Source: Alphaproteobacteria bacterium (GTDB lineage: Bacteria > Pseudomonadota > Alphaproteobacteria > Micropepsales > Micropepsaceae). Taken from it: a DNA stretch of 64,000 nt. Numbering within the stretch: the first letter of the stretch is position 1; the number at the start of each line of letters is the position of its first letter. Made by a program: the position numbers and the translations under genes. Where the stretch lies: positions 1-64,000 of the forward strand of contig JAGWJY010000012.1 in assembly GCA_028865545.1 (NCBI GenBank), read 5' to 3'. The notes below the pieces were generated by a model. The model saw only the letters and a list, made by a program, of their open reading frames with translations. It was not told where the DNA came from and searched no databases. This document shows, one piece after another, positions 21,659-30,258 of this stretch.

Positions 21659-22294
21659 TCAGCGTATGAGCGACAGCTTGGCGCGCAGACGGTCGGTGTT
21701 GCCGTTGGCACCGCCGACGAATTCGATGCCGATGCCATGCTCGTGATGGCGGGCGATGCGGCCGGCCATCTGGCCGATCAGGACGAATTCGCCGATTGGC
21801 GGGCGCAGATCGGTCCGCACCGATATGCCGCTCATGGACAGATCGAGCACTTCGCACGGCACCAGCTGGCCGTCGGCGCGTGTGAAGCGCGTCAGCCCCT
21901 TGGTCGGCGTGCGATCGTCGCGACGCAACTCGGATTCGCTGACCAGCGAGCGGTTCATGAAGAGCGTAAGCTGTTCGGCGATCCGCTCGCGCTTGAGAGC
22001 GGTGCAAATGAAGCGTACGCCGGCGCCATAGCCGTCGCGGCGCACCACCGTACCTTCGAAGCGGCCGAAGCCGTTGATGTAGAGGACGACCTGCGTATCC
22101 GGCTCGAGCACCAATTCGCACTCGACCTGGGCCCCGCCGGGGGACAGATCGACGATCTTGCATTCGCCTTCCTGGCCATTGCCGGGCACGAACAGCTTGC
22201 CGGGCAGGTCGACGCGCACCCGCTTGAAGCGGCGCCGTTCAGCACGCGCTTTGCTGATGACTGGATCGACGTTCTTCATCGCCAGCGCCTGCAC
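21659..22294 (-). CDS. tandem PilZ-domain protein
   Basis: A 211-residue soluble protein with two PilZ-like domains. The first has RRRFKRVRVDLPGKLFV (an RxxxR element) then DLSPGGAQVECE (D/NxSxxG) around residues 20-60; the second has RFTRADGQLVPCEVLDLSMSGISVRTD around 130-160. PilZ domains bind c-di-GMP through these two elements; the first domain keeps both, the second keeps only the DxSxxG. The GTG at 22294 has a strong AGGAGG five bases upstream, better than the ATG at 22318 used in a longer form. A role in c-di-GMP output (motility, surface polymer) is inferred. Confidence 0.85.
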   Translation of the reverse strand: MQALAMKNVDPVISKARAERRRFKRVRVDLPGKLFVPGNGQEGECKIVDLSPGGAQVECELVLEPDTQVVLYINGFGRFEGTVVRRDGYGAGVRFICTALKRERIAEQLTLFMNRSLVSESELRRDDRTPTKGLTRFTRADGQLVPCEVLDLSMSGISVRTDLRPPIGEFVLIGQMAGRIARHHEHGIGIEFVGGANGNTDRLRAKLSLIR

Positions 22295-22387
22295 GCGCTC
22301 CTCCTGAATTCGCGACATAGGTGTGAGTGTGCGATAAAGACCCTCAACGGAAGGTTTACGGTTGCACCTCTCGCTTATAATTTCTGC

Positions 22388-22405
22388 GGTTAAGGGCACT
22401 TAACC
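22388..22405. promoter_or_regulatory. palindrome GGTTAAG-N4-CTTAACC
   Basis: A perfect 7-base inverted repeat around GGCA sits in the divergent gap between the PilZ gene (start 22294) and the lipoprotein gene (start 22472). TTAA-N6-TTAA is inside it, one base shorter than the CtrA spacing, so it may be a poor CtrA site or the operator of another dimeric regulator. Confidence 0.35.
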
Positions 22406-22471
22406 TTGCGCTCACAAAGGGTTATAGGGATGGCGCAAACGCCGCCCAGCCGGCATCCGCGGAGGCCTTTC

Positions 22472-23104
22472 ATGGCAAAGAAGACAGCATCGCGAGCATT
22501 TTCAACTCTCGCGATGGCGGCAGCCAGCCTGGTGATGGCCGGTTGCGTCAATTGGAGCCCCGTGGACGACCTGAAAGCGGCCACGCCGACCGGCAGTCCG
22601 TTCAGCGTGGCGCTGTTCGAGGATTATGCCTTTCTGGCACGCTCCTTCGGCCAGGTCGGCGCCGCGGGATACACGACGTTCGACCAGCAGGGCTCGATTT
22701 CGCTGGCCTCGATGGACAACGACGTCGCGAACCTCGCCAACGAATACGCCTCGAAGGCGCTGGCGCTGTCGCGCGGCGAAGCGGTCGATCCCGAGCCGAG
22801 CTTGGATCTGGCATCGCACGGACTGCGCGACCGGCTGGTACGGGCGCTGACCCCGGGCCGCGACACCTATCCCAGAGACGCCGCCCGCGCCCAAGCCGAC
22901 TATGATTGCTGGATGTTGGACAAGACGGTGGGCTCACTGGCCGCAGCGGCGCAACAATGCCGCCGCTCGCTCGATGTCAGCCTGTCGAGACTGGAAAGCG
23001 AAGTGCGTGCAACGCAGGACCAAACGGCAGCTTCCGCGGCCGCGCCTGCAGGCGCCTCAAACGCCGGCTCGACGCAGAGTTCAGACGACTCGACCCAGCA
23101 GTAA
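22472..23104 (+). CDS. lipoprotein resembling N-terminal half of OmpA-family proteins
   Basis: A 210-residue lipoprotein. MAKKTASRAFSTLAMAAASLVMAGC ends in a lipobox with Cys25. The mature part resembles the N-terminal region of alphaproteobacterial OmpA-family lipoproteins: start TPTGSPFSVALFEDYAFLA, middle YASKALALSRGEAVDPE, and the ARAQADYDCWMLD segment. In that family an OmpA peptidoglycan-binding domain usually follows; here the protein ends in a Ser/Ala/Thr-rich tail (ATQDQTAASAAAPAGAS) instead. GGAGG at 22461 fixes the start. Whether this is a truncated relative or a separate short family cannot be decided from one genome. The recognition is from memory. Confidence 0.75.
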   Translation: MAKKTASRAFSTLAMAAASLVMAGCVNWSPVDDLKAATPTGSPFSVALFEDYAFLARSFGQVGAAGYTTFDQQGSISLASMDNDVANLANEYASKALALSRGEAVDPEPSLDLASHGLRDRLVRALTPGRDTYPRDAARAQADYDCWMLDKTVGSLAAAAQQCRRSLDVSLSRLESEVRATQDQTAASAAAPAGASNAGSTQSSDDSTQQ

Positions 23105-23182
23105 CGCGACGGCAGCTTCGCGCGCGCGACAGAACCGCCGCGATTGTCTATCCTGGCGAGGGGAAACGGTCGGGACGCGATC

Positions 23183-24829
23183 ATGCAAGCTTATGATTAC
23201 ATCATCATTGGCGCAGGTAGTGCAGGTTGCGTGCTCGCCAATCGCCTCAGCGCCGATCCGACGATCAATGTGCTGCTGATCGAAGCGGGCGGACGCGACC
23301 GTTCGCCGATGATCCACATGCCCGCAGGCATTCCTGCGTTGCTCGGCAAGCCCAATCCGTTCAACTGGTATTACGAGACCGAAGGTCAGCTGCATCTCAA
23401 CAACCGCCGCCTCTATTGGCCGCGCGGCAAGGGCTGGGGCGGTTCGTCTTCGATCAACGGCATGATCTACATCCGCGGCCATGCGCGCGACTACGACAAA
23501 TGGCGGCAGATGGGTTGTGAAGGCTGGTCGTTCGCCGACGTGCTGCCCTACTTCAAGCGCTCCGAGTGCAACGAGCACGGCGGCGACTCCTTCCACGGCG
23601 GCGGCGGCCCGCTGCATGTGTCGAGCGGAAAATCCACCAATCCGCTGTTCCGCAGTTTTATCGAGGCCGGCGCCGAAGCGGGCTTCGCCAAGACTGACGA
23701 TTTCAACGGCTTCTCGCAGGAAGGCTTCGGTCCCTACCAACTCACCATTCACAACGGCAAACGCTGGAGCGCCGCGAGCGCCTATCTCAGACCGGTACTG
23801 GAACGCGCCAATCTGACGATCGAATCCCACGCCCATGTGGCGCGCATCCTGTTCGAAGGCGCACACGCCATCGGCGTCGAATTCATTCAAAAGCGTCAAT
23901 GCGTGACCGCGCGCGCCGCCCGCGAGGTGATCCTGTCCGGCGGCGCGGTGAACACACCGCAGGTGCTGCTGCTCTCGGGCGTCGGCGATCCGGCGATCCT
24001 GAAACGCTTTGATATCCCCGTCGTGGCGGACCTCAAGGGTGTCGGGCGCAATCTGCAGGATCATCTGGACTGCTCGATCCAGTACGAATGCACCCAACCG
24101 ATCACGCTTTACAGCCAGTCCAAGCCGCTCACAGCCGCAAAGACCGGCCTGCAATATCTGCTGTTCGGCACCGGCATCGCCACCGGACAAGGCCTCGAAT
24201 CCGGCGCCTTCCTGAAGAGCCGCCCCGATCTGGAAACGCCCGATCTGCAATATCACTTCATCGCCGGTTTGATGTTCGACCACACGCGACGCAAGGCAGA
24301 CCGCCACGGCTACATGGCGCATGTCTGCCAGCTGAGGCCGCAGAGCCGCGGCTTCATCTCGCTGAAATCCACCGATCCGCTGGCCGCGCCGCTCATCCAA
24401 CCCAATTACCTGGAGGCGGAGGAGGATCTGCGCGCGCTGCGCGAGGGCGTGAAGATCGCCCGGGATGTCTTCGCGCAGGGCTCCTTCGACCCCTATCGCG
24501 GGCCTGAGCTGATGCCCGGCGCACATGTCCGCAACGGCGACGAGATCGATGCCTTTATCAGAAAAACTGCCGAAACGATTTACCATCCGATCGGCACGGC
24601 CAAGATGGGCACGGACGCCGACAGCGTCGTCGATCCGCAGCTTCGGGTACGCGGCGTGGAGGGTTTGCGCGTCATCGACGCCTCGGTGATGCCGACGCTG
24701 GTCTCCGGAAACACCAATGCGCCGACCATCATGATTGCGGAGCGAGCGTCGGACCTGATCCTGGGCCGCGCAGTGTTGCCACCGGAAACCGTTAAAGTGG
24801 CCGAGGATGGCGTGTTGGCCGCCGAATAG
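23183..24829 (+). CDS. GMC family oxidoreductase (choline/alcohol dehydrogenase-like)
   Basis: A 548-residue FAD-dependent oxidoreductase. The N-terminal dinucleotide motif is YDYIIIGAGSAGCVLANRLS with the acidic LLIEAGG strand; GMC signature 1 is WPRGKGWGGSSSINGMIYIRG (about residues 75-95) and signature 2 SGGAVNTPQVLLLSGVG (about 253-270). The C-terminal catalytic region includes YHPIGTAKMG (active His) and NTNAPTIMIAERASD. Family substrates are primary alcohols or choline; BetA is a relative, but no betaine genes are nearby, so substrate is open. The ATG at 23183 was chosen because it places the FAD motif at the N-terminus. Monocistronic. Confidence 0.92.
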   Translation: MQAYDYIIIGAGSAGCVLANRLSADPTINVLLIEAGGRDRSPMIHMPAGIPALLGKPNPFNWYYETEGQLHLNNRRLYWPRGKGWGGSSSINGMIYIRGHARDYDKWRQMGCEGWSFADVLPYFKRSECNEHGGDSFHGGGGPLHVSSGKSTNPLFRSFIEAGAEAGFAKTDDFNGFSQEGFGPYQLTIHNGKRWSAASAYLRPVLERANLTIESHAHVARILFEGAHAIGVEFIQKRQCVTARAAREVILSGGAVNTPQVLLLSGVGDPAILKRFDIPVVADLKGVGRNLQDHLDCSIQYECTQPITLYSQSKPLTAAKTGLQYLLFGTGIATGQGLESGAFLKSRPDLETPDLQYHFIAGLMFDHTRRKADRHGYMAHVCQLRPQSRGFISLKSTDPLAAPLIQPNYLEAEEDLRALREGVKIARDVFAQGSFDPYRGPELMPGAHVRNGDEIDAFIRKTAETIYHPIGTAKMGTDADSVVDPQLRVRGVEGLRVIDASVMPTLVSGNTNAPTIMIAERASDLILGRAVLPPETVKVAEDGVLAAE

Positions 24830-24888
24830 CCGGTAAGTTTAATCGGATCGCGCTTTCACCGGTTTCGCTTCAGGCGTATGCTGGCGTC

Positions 24889-25227
24889 ATGACACGGTTG
24901 AGTTGCGCGCTTTTCTGTGCCGCTCTGTATGTTGCGGCGATGCCGGTGCATGCCCAGACGCGCTACAAAGTCATGACCATGGATTTCGACATCTGGTGCA
25001 CGGAAGAACAGCATCTGCCGTATCAGCGCTGCGAAAAGCGACTCCCGGACGACGTAAAAACGTTCGAAGCCTACCGCGACACGGTGGAGCGTTACGAGAT
25101 TCCCTATCTGCAGGAAAAGGACGACCGGCTGCGTTTTGATCGAGACATCATGCACAATGATCCGATCGACAATCCGCCGCAGCCGAATGTGCCCAAGCCG
25201 AACGCACCAGCCGGCGGATCGCCCTAG
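24889..25227 (+). CDS. small exported protein of unknown function
   Basis: A 112-residue protein with a signal peptide (MTRLSCALFCAALYVAAMPVHAQ) and a short acidic/basic mature part rich in charged residues (CTEEQHLPYQRCEKRLPDD holds the only two mature Cys residues, which may pair). The last 20 residues are Pro- and Asn-rich. I recognise no domain. It lies 60 bases after the GMC gene on the same strand and converges on the PAS_5 gene. Its codon use and clean signal sequence support a real gene. Confidence 0.65.
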   Translation: MTRLSCALFCAALYVAAMPVHAQTRYKVMTMDFDIWCTEEQHLPYQRCEKRLPDDVKTFEAYRDTVERYEIPYLQEKDDRLRFDRDIMHNDPIDNPPQPNVPKPNAPAGGSP

Positions 25228-25233
25228 ATTTTC

Positions 25234-25917
25234 CTAGCTCGCAAATGTTCCCGGACTGAAGACCTCGAAGATCCTCTCCATGATCTCCTCGCCGTCAAAC
25301 CGCATCACAGCAGGCCTATCCTGAGACACCACCAGACGCAGATGCGGCGCCTTGGGATGGCTGCGTAGCATCGGTCCGGGCGGCGGCGGCGGGGGTGGAA
25401 GCGTGCTATAAGCGGCCATCGGCTCGTCCTCGCGGATCAGCTGCGAAGCGGCCAGTCGCTGGAAGGCAATGGGGCGACCGCCGAGCTGCGTGGCGTCGCT
25501 CATGATCTGGATCATGCCGAGAAAGCGCGTCGGCTTGCCTGGCCCGAAGCTCACCGGGGCCAGCACGGTTTCAAGTTCGACCATACCGCAATCGGCGCTG
25601 GCGCCGATCGAGGTCAGGCAGATGGGTTGCTTGAGGTCGAGGGCCTGCTTCAACAACGAGGCCAGAGCGGCACCCGACTGCGCTTCCCAATGTGCCAGGA
25701 ACCCGGTGCCCTTGAGCTCGAAGCCGAAACGCTCACAGAGCGAGGTGCCGGCCAACCGGTATACCGGCCGTTTGGGATCCTCGACGTCGAGGATAAAGAC
25801 ATAAGACAGCATGCGCTTGATGGCGCGCGGATCGATGTCGGTTTGATCGGGAACATCGCGGCCCCTGCGGATCCTGCTCCAGTAACCCACCAGCAAATGA
25901 CTGTTCTTGTGTTTCAT
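25234..25917 (-). CDS. PAS_5 family protein (DUF1271 class)
   Basis: A 227-residue protein with a PAS domain of the alphaproteobacterial PF07310 class, the group containing Caulobacter MopJ. The PAS segment spans about residues 8-150 (LLVGYWSRIRRGRDVPDQTDIDPRAIKRML, then VYRLAGTSLCERFGFELKGT). Residues ~168-180 are a poly-proline run, and a C-terminal IMERIFEVFSPG helix closes it. The start is uncertain: an ATG at 25917 is preferred over an in-frame GTG at 25941. No output domain is seen; a signalling or scaffold role in cell-cycle control is inference. Confidence 0.8.
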   Translation of the reverse strand: MKHKNSHLLVGYWSRIRRGRDVPDQTDIDPRAIKRMLSYVFILDVEDPKRPVYRLAGTSLCERFGFELKGTGFLAHWEAQSGAALASLLKQALDLKQPICLTSIGASADCGMVELETVLAPVSFGPGKPTRFLGMIQIMSDATQLGGRPIAFQRLAASQLIREDEPMAAYSTLPPPPPPPGPMLRSHPKAPHLRLVVSQDRPAVMRFDGEEIMERIFEVFSPGTFAS

Positions 25918-26019
25918 GGCCCGCTTATCCCGTTGCTCCACCGGGCGGCTGTCTCGTCTTGATCCAGATCGAAACGATGTCGCCCTGTTGGCGGGACGGG
26001 TCAGCGAAACCCGTGCCAG

Positions 26020-26727
26020 TCAGTCCCAGGGGCCGCGCAGGCGCCGCGGTCCGAAGAAGGGAATGTTCGAGGATTTGAGGAACGGGGTGAGCAGCAAACC
26101 GGCCGCAAAACCGCCGACATGCGCCCACCATGCAACACCTGGACTGTCGGGATTGCTGACGGCCGCGCTGAAAAGCTGCATGGCGAACCAGATGCCCACC
26201 ACCCACACTGCGCGGATGCGGAACGGATAGAAAATGATGCCTAACGGCACAATCACGGTTACCAACGCCCTGGGGTAAAGCAGCATATAGGCGCCGAGGA
26301 CACCCGAGATCGCCCCCGAAGCGCCGATCATCGGCGTTGTGGAGGATGGATCCATGAACGCCATGGTTAGCGCCGCCGCAATACCGCTGAGGAAATAGAA
26401 CAGCAGGTAGCGGGAGTGGCCCATCGCGTCTTCGATATTGTTCCCGAAAATCCAGAGATAAAGCATGTTTCCGGCGAGATGCAGGATGCCGCCGTGCAGG
26501 AACATTGAGGTGAATATGTTGATCAGCGCCGACCAGCCGGTCTCGTCGGCGGGCGAAAGCGGCGGCGACATCAACCATTTGGGCGTGAAGCCGTACTGGG
26601 CGTAGACGGCGCCGATGTCGGCCCCCTGCCGCACCTCCCAGACATAAACGGCGATGCAGGCCAGAATGAGCGCCCAATTGACGATCGGCGTCAGTCGCGC
26701 CGGATTGTCGTCCGAGATCGGGATCAT
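26020..26727 (-). CDS. rhomboid family intramembrane serine protease
   Basis: A 235-residue inner-membrane protease with about six transmembrane helices. Catalytic landmarks are complete: the HLAGNMLYLW region (His83 and Asn87, the oxyanion side) in the second helix, Ser137 in GASGAISG, and His203 in WWAHVGGFAAG. The extracellular loop between helices 1 and 2 is extended in the usual way. Cleaves transmembrane segments of unknown partners. It is divergent from the repeat-protein gene, with about 175 bases between the two starts. The product ends soon after the last helix (GPRRLRGPWD). Confidence 0.93.
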   Translation of the reverse strand: MIPISDDNPARLTPIVNWALILACIAVYVWEVRQGADIGAVYAQYGFTPKWLMSPPLSPADETGWSALINIFTSMFLHGGILHLAGNMLYLWIFGNNIEDAMGHSRYLLFYFLSGIAAALTMAFMDPSSTTPMIGASGAISGVLGAYMLLYPRALVTVIVPLGIIFYPFRIRAVWVVGIWFAMQLFSAAVSNPDSPGVAWWAHVGGFAAGLLLTPFLKSSNIPFFGPRRLRGPWD

Positions 26728-26902
26728 GCCATTTCCCCTGCCCCGCCCAAGCGCGGAACTGTGCCAATTCGAACCAATGAAAACGGCATTCGCAAGGCAC
26801 CGGTTGGCATATTTCGTGAAGCGAGGCGTGCGGTCATTCAGGCTTGTTCCCGGCGTACTCCGGCTGGACGGCCGAAAACGACCGGAGCGAAGGAGCTATA
26901 GC

Positions 26903-27958
26903 ATGTCGCCGAGGCCATTTTCCGTCATTGTCGCAGCGTTGACGACCGCCGCGCTGGTGACCACACCATTTGATGCGGCTTTGGCTTGGGGCAACAACTC
27001 CGGCGGCGGCTATCATGGCCCGACGCCAGGCTGCAACGGCGGCGGCGGCGTGGTCATCAACAAGCCGATGACCATCAACAAGAATATCAACGTCTACAAG
27101 CCGATGACGTACAACAACAACGTCAACATCTATAAGCCTGTGACGATCAATAAGAACATCAACGTCTACAAGCCGACGACGATCAACAAGAACATCAACA
27201 TCTACAAGCCGGTGACGATCAACAAAGACATCACCATCACGAAGAACATCGACGCCTCGAAAAACATCAACATCAACAAGAACATCAACATCAACAAGTC
27301 GATTGTGATCAACAAAGGCGGCAGCGCCTCGGCGGAGGCCTCGGCCTTTGCCTCAGCGATGGCAAGCGCCAGCGCCAATGCGAGCGCCAGCAGCAACGTC
27401 ACGGTCTATGGCGGCGGCTATTACGAATACGTCACCGTCAACAATCACAGCAGCGACATCTCCGGCATCCACACCTCACAAGTCTGCCACATGCAGGAAG
27501 CCAATGTGGTGAAGTCGATCCACGCGGTCTGCATTTCGCCGGACGGTAACGAATTCCCGGCCTCCCATATGACCGGCGAGACCTGGCTCGATTCCTCCTA
27601 TGAGGGTGAAGTGATGCGCTGCATCCCCGGCGCCCACCTGAAGGTCATCATCGGCGACGTGATACAAAGCGACCAGGGCATGGCCGGATCCTATTCGGGC
27701 GGCCAGGTGCTGGAGTGTGCCGAGAACGAAGCGCTGCGCCATTACAAGGACGGCATGCTGAAATGCGTCCCCAAGGTGCCGGTGCCGGACTGCACCGAGC
27801 GGACCAATCTGCGCCGCTGGGGCACGGGCGACATGTTCTTCAGCTACCGCGCGTCGGTATGTGTCAGCGGTGAACAGACAAGCTCTCGCGAAACCCGAGA
27901 CCTCGACGTCACCGGCATGTCGCTGGATGGCGGCGTCGGCGACGACAGCGGAAATTAA
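26903..27958 (+). CDS. exported protein with Asn-rich 12-residue repeats
   Basis: A 351-residue secreted protein. The signal peptide is MSPRPFSVIVAALTTAALVT...ALA (about 28 residues). After a Gly-rich linker, residues 58-120 contain tandem 12-residue units of the type INKNIN[VI]YKP[MVT]T, followed by shorter NINKNI units; the alternation of hydrophobic and Asn/Lys residues would suit a beta-solenoid or a surface fibre. Then comes a SerAla-rich segment (SASAEASAFASAMASASANASASSN) and a C-terminal domain with eight spread Cys residues (QVCHMQE, HAVCISP, MRCIPG, LECAEN, LKCVPK, PDCTER, ASVCVSG). AAGGAG before the ATG fixes the start. I recognise no family; an exported, disulfide-bonded surface or coat protein is inference. 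Confidence 0.7.
   Translation: MSPRPFSVIVAALTTAALVTTPFDAALAWGNNSGGGYHGPTPGCNGGGGVVINKPMTINKNINVYKPMTYNNNVNIYKPVTINKNINVYKPTTINKNINIYKPVTINKDITITKNIDASKNININKNININKSIVINKGGSASAEASAFASAMASASANASASSNVTVYGGGYYEYVTVNNHSSDISGIHTSQVCHMQEANVVKSIHAVCISPDGNEFPASHMTGETWLDSSYEGEVMRCIPGAHLKVIIGDVIQSDQGMAGSYSGGQVLECAENEALRHYKDGMLKCVPKVPVPDCTERTNLRRWGTGDMFFSYRASVCVSGEQTSSRETRDLDVTGMSLDGGVGDDSGN
27074..27253 (+). repeat. five 36-base tandem coding repeats
   Basis: Five consecutive 36-base units encode INKNINVYKPMT, YNNNVNIYKPVT, INKNINVYKPTT, INKNINIYKPVT and INKDITITKNID; similar but shorter units continue to about 27306. Units are conserved in protein and largely in DNA, so copy number may vary between strains. 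Confidence 0.85.
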
Positions 27959-28036
27959 GGACGTTCGCCATCTGCGGCTTTGAGATTCGTTAACGCCAAA
28001 CGGTTATGCAGGAGCCTGGCATACCGAACCCAGGCC

Positions 28037-28981
28037 ATGGCTCCTCGTCTGCAATACATCCTGCTTTCCATCGTCGCGGCCGTTCTGTCGGTCGACGTGA
28101 TCTGGGCGAGCCTTGTCCATTTCGACATCGATACCAATGCCTATCTCGCCATAGCCGCGCTGTCGGCAACGTTGGCCGGCGGCGGCATGTTCTACGATCG
28201 CGTGCGCAAGGATGTGCGGCTGAGCGCGATGCTGCTGGGGACAAGTTTCCTGGTGGCTTTTTCCGCCAGCTTCAGCGTCTTGAATTACTTTCTGCTGACC
28301 GTCGCCGGCACGCGCATCGACGCTTTCCTCGCACAGGCGGACAGGGCGATGGGCTTCGATTGGCCGTCGATGATGGCGTTCATGTCCCGTCACCCCGGAC
28401 CTGATCTGGTGCTGAAGTACGCCTACGAATCGGTACTACCGCAGATCGCCCTTTTGATCGCGCTGCTCGGCTGGAAATCGCGCTGCCAGGACATCTCCGG
28501 ACTGTGTCTGGCAATTGCCATCGGCGCTGTGGCAACAGTGATTTTCTGGGCCGCCTTTCCTTCATTTGGCGCCATCACCGTTTACAGGCTCGATGCGTCG
28601 GTCGCCAGCCATCTGAACGTCGCGCTCGACGGCCGTTACGCAAATGACCTTCTCAACCTGCTGGCAACGGGTCCCGGACGCATCTCGCCGCATGAGGTGA
28701 AGGGCCTGGTGGGGTTTCCTTCGTTCCATGCCGCCTTAGCGGTGATGGTGGCATGGTATGCCCGCCGCCTCGCATACCTCCGCTGGCCGATAGGCGCGCT
28801 CGACCTCCTTGTTGTGGTCTCGACCCCGATTCAAGGCGGCCACCACGTCGTTGATGTCGCAGGCGGCCTCGCCGTTGCGGCGCTGGCTGTCGCGCTGTCA
28901 CATCGCATCGTTGCCGCTGCGCGAGTGCACCGGCCTCAAGCGGAAAGCGTTGTCCAAGAGGCGTCGCGCGCGGCCGCCTGA
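28037..28981 (+). CDS. PAP2 superfamily membrane phosphatase
   Basis: A 314-residue inner-membrane protein of the PAP2 / inositol-phosphorylceramide-synthase-like type, with about six helices. The phosphatase signature is degenerate but recognisable: GFPSFHAALAVMV (SxH) and TPIQGGHHVVDVAGG (HxxxD). Such enzymes release phosphate from lipid phosphates or transfer phosphoalcohol heads. The ATG at 28037 is used; an upstream in-frame TTG at 27980 would add 19 charged residues and lacks support. It sits just before sucC on the same strand but ends ~108 bases upstream, with a candidate promoter in between, so it is probably not part of the suc operon. Confidence 0.82.
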   Translation: MAPRLQYILLSIVAAVLSVDVIWASLVHFDIDTNAYLAIAALSATLAGGGMFYDRVRKDVRLSAMLLGTSFLVAFSASFSVLNYFLLTVAGTRIDAFLAQADRAMGFDWPSMMAFMSRHPGPDLVLKYAYESVLPQIALLIALLGWKSRCQDISGLCLAIAIGAVATVIFWAAFPSFGAITVYRLDASVASHLNVALDGRYANDLLNLLATGPGRISPHEVKGLVGFPSFHAALAVMVAWYARRLAYLRWPIGALDLLVVVSTPIQGGHHVVDVAGGLAVAALAVALSHRIVAAARVHRPQAESVVQEASRAAA

Positions 28982-29006
28982 GCCACCAATTCCCCGGCAA
29001 AGCCGC

Positions 29007-29034
29007 TTGCACGACAAGGGTCCGCTGCTATTGT
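29007..29034 (+). promoter_or_regulatory. candidate sigma-70 promoter of sucCD
   Basis: TTGCAC at 29007-29012 and TATTGT at 29029-29034, separated by 16 bases, each match four of six consensus positions. They lie 55 bases upstream of the sucC ATG, in the gap after the PAP2 gene. The match is weak and unverified. Confidence 0.35.
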
Positions 29035-29088
29035 GCGGCCTGCCCCAGGCAACTCCGCGTTTTCCTGAATTCCCAGTAAGGAATTTCC

Positions 29089-30258
29089 ATGAACATTCAC
29101 GAATACCAAGCCAAAGAGATTCTGCGTTCGTTCGGCACCCCGGTACCGCGCGGCAAGCCGGCTTTCACCGTCGAAGAAGCCGTTGCGGCGGCAAAGGAAT
29201 TGGGCGGGCCTGTGTGGGTCGTCAAGGCACAGATCCATGCCGGCGGACGCGGCAAAGGCGGCGGCGTCAAGGTCGTGAAATCCATCGAGGACGTCGAGAA
29301 GGAAGCCAAGCGCATGCTGGGCATGACGCTGGTCACGCATCAGACCGGCCCGCACGGACGCGTGGTCAAGCGGCTTTACATCGAAGACGGTTCGGCGATC
29401 GCGCGCGAACTGTATCTCTCCGCCCTGGTCGACCGCGCCACCTCGCGCATCGCCTTCATCGCCTCGACCGAAGGTGGCATGGACATCGAAGAAGTCGCGC
29501 ACAAGACGCCGGAGAAGATCGAAACCTTCCAGGTCGATCCGGCGTCGGGCTATTCCGGCTTCGTCGGCAACCGCATCGCGACTGCCTTGGGGCTTAAGGG
29601 CGACGAGATCAAGCAGTGCGGCGCGCTGGTGAAGAGCATCTACGATGCCTTCGTCGCCAAGGACATGAGCCTGCTCGAGATCAATCCGCTGGTCGTGACG
29701 AAGGACGGCAAGGTCATCTGCCTCGATGCCAAAATCAATTTCGACGACAACTCGCTTTACCGCCACAAGGACGTGCAGGCGCTGCGTGACCTTGCGGAAG
29801 AAGATCCTACTGAAGTGGAAGCTTCGAAGTACGACCTCTCCTATATCAAGCTCGACGGTTCGATCGGCTGCATGGTCAACGGCGCGGGTCTTGCCATGGC
29901 GACAATGGACATCATCAAGCTTTATGGCGGCGAGCCCGCCAACTTCCTCGACGTCGGCGGGGGCGCAACCAAGGAGAAGGTGACGGCCGCGTTCAAACTG
30001 ATCCTTTCCGACAAGAACGTCGAAGGCATCCTGGTCAACATCTTCGGCGGCATCATGAAATGCGACATCATCGCCGAGGGCATCATCGCCGCAGCGAAGG
30101 AAGTGAATCTCAGCGTACCGCTCGTGGTACGCCTCGAAGGCACGAATGTGGAAAAGGGTAAAGAGATCCTGGCCAAGTCCGGCTTGCCCATCGTCTCCGG
30201 CAACGACCTCGCCGACGGTGCGCAGAAGATCGTTAAAGCGGTGAAGGAAGCAGCATAA
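29089..30258 (+). CDS. sucC: succinate-CoA ligase (ADP-forming) subunit beta
   Basis: Beta subunit of succinyl-CoA synthetase, which makes ATP (or GTP) and succinate from succinyl-CoA in the TCA cycle. The 389-residue protein starts [22 protein letters not shown], has an ATP-grasp domain ([18 protein letters not shown] around residues 43-60) and a CoA-ligase half with [13 protein letters not shown] and [16 protein letters not shown] before the ATG is a good ribosome binding site. sucD follows with the ATG directly after the stop, so the two subunits are made in equal amounts. Confidence 0.98.
   Translation: MNIHEYQAKEILRSFGTPVPRGKPAFTVEEAVAAAKELGGPVWVVKAQIHAGGRGKGGGVKVVKSIEDVEKEAKRMLGMTLVTHQTGPHGRVVKRLYIEDGSAIARELYLSALVDRATSRIAFIASTEGGMDIEEVAHKTPEKIETFQVDPASGYSGFVGNRIATALGLKGDEIKQCGALVKSIYDAFVAKDMSLLEINPLVVTKDGKVICLDAKINFDDNSLYRHKDVQALRDLAEEDPTEVEASKYDLSYIKLDGSIGCMVNGAGLAMATMDIIKLYGGEPANFLDVGGGATKEKVTAAFKLILSDKNVEGILVNIFGGIMKCDIIAEGIIAAAKEVNLSVPLVVRLEGTNVEKGKEILAKSGLPIVSGNDLADGAQKIVKAVKEAA

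Noticed and set aside
25376-25412. Run of eight prolines in the PAS_5 protein as a possible artefact
   Set aside because: The frame continues normally on both sides; poly-proline linkers are common in such proteins.
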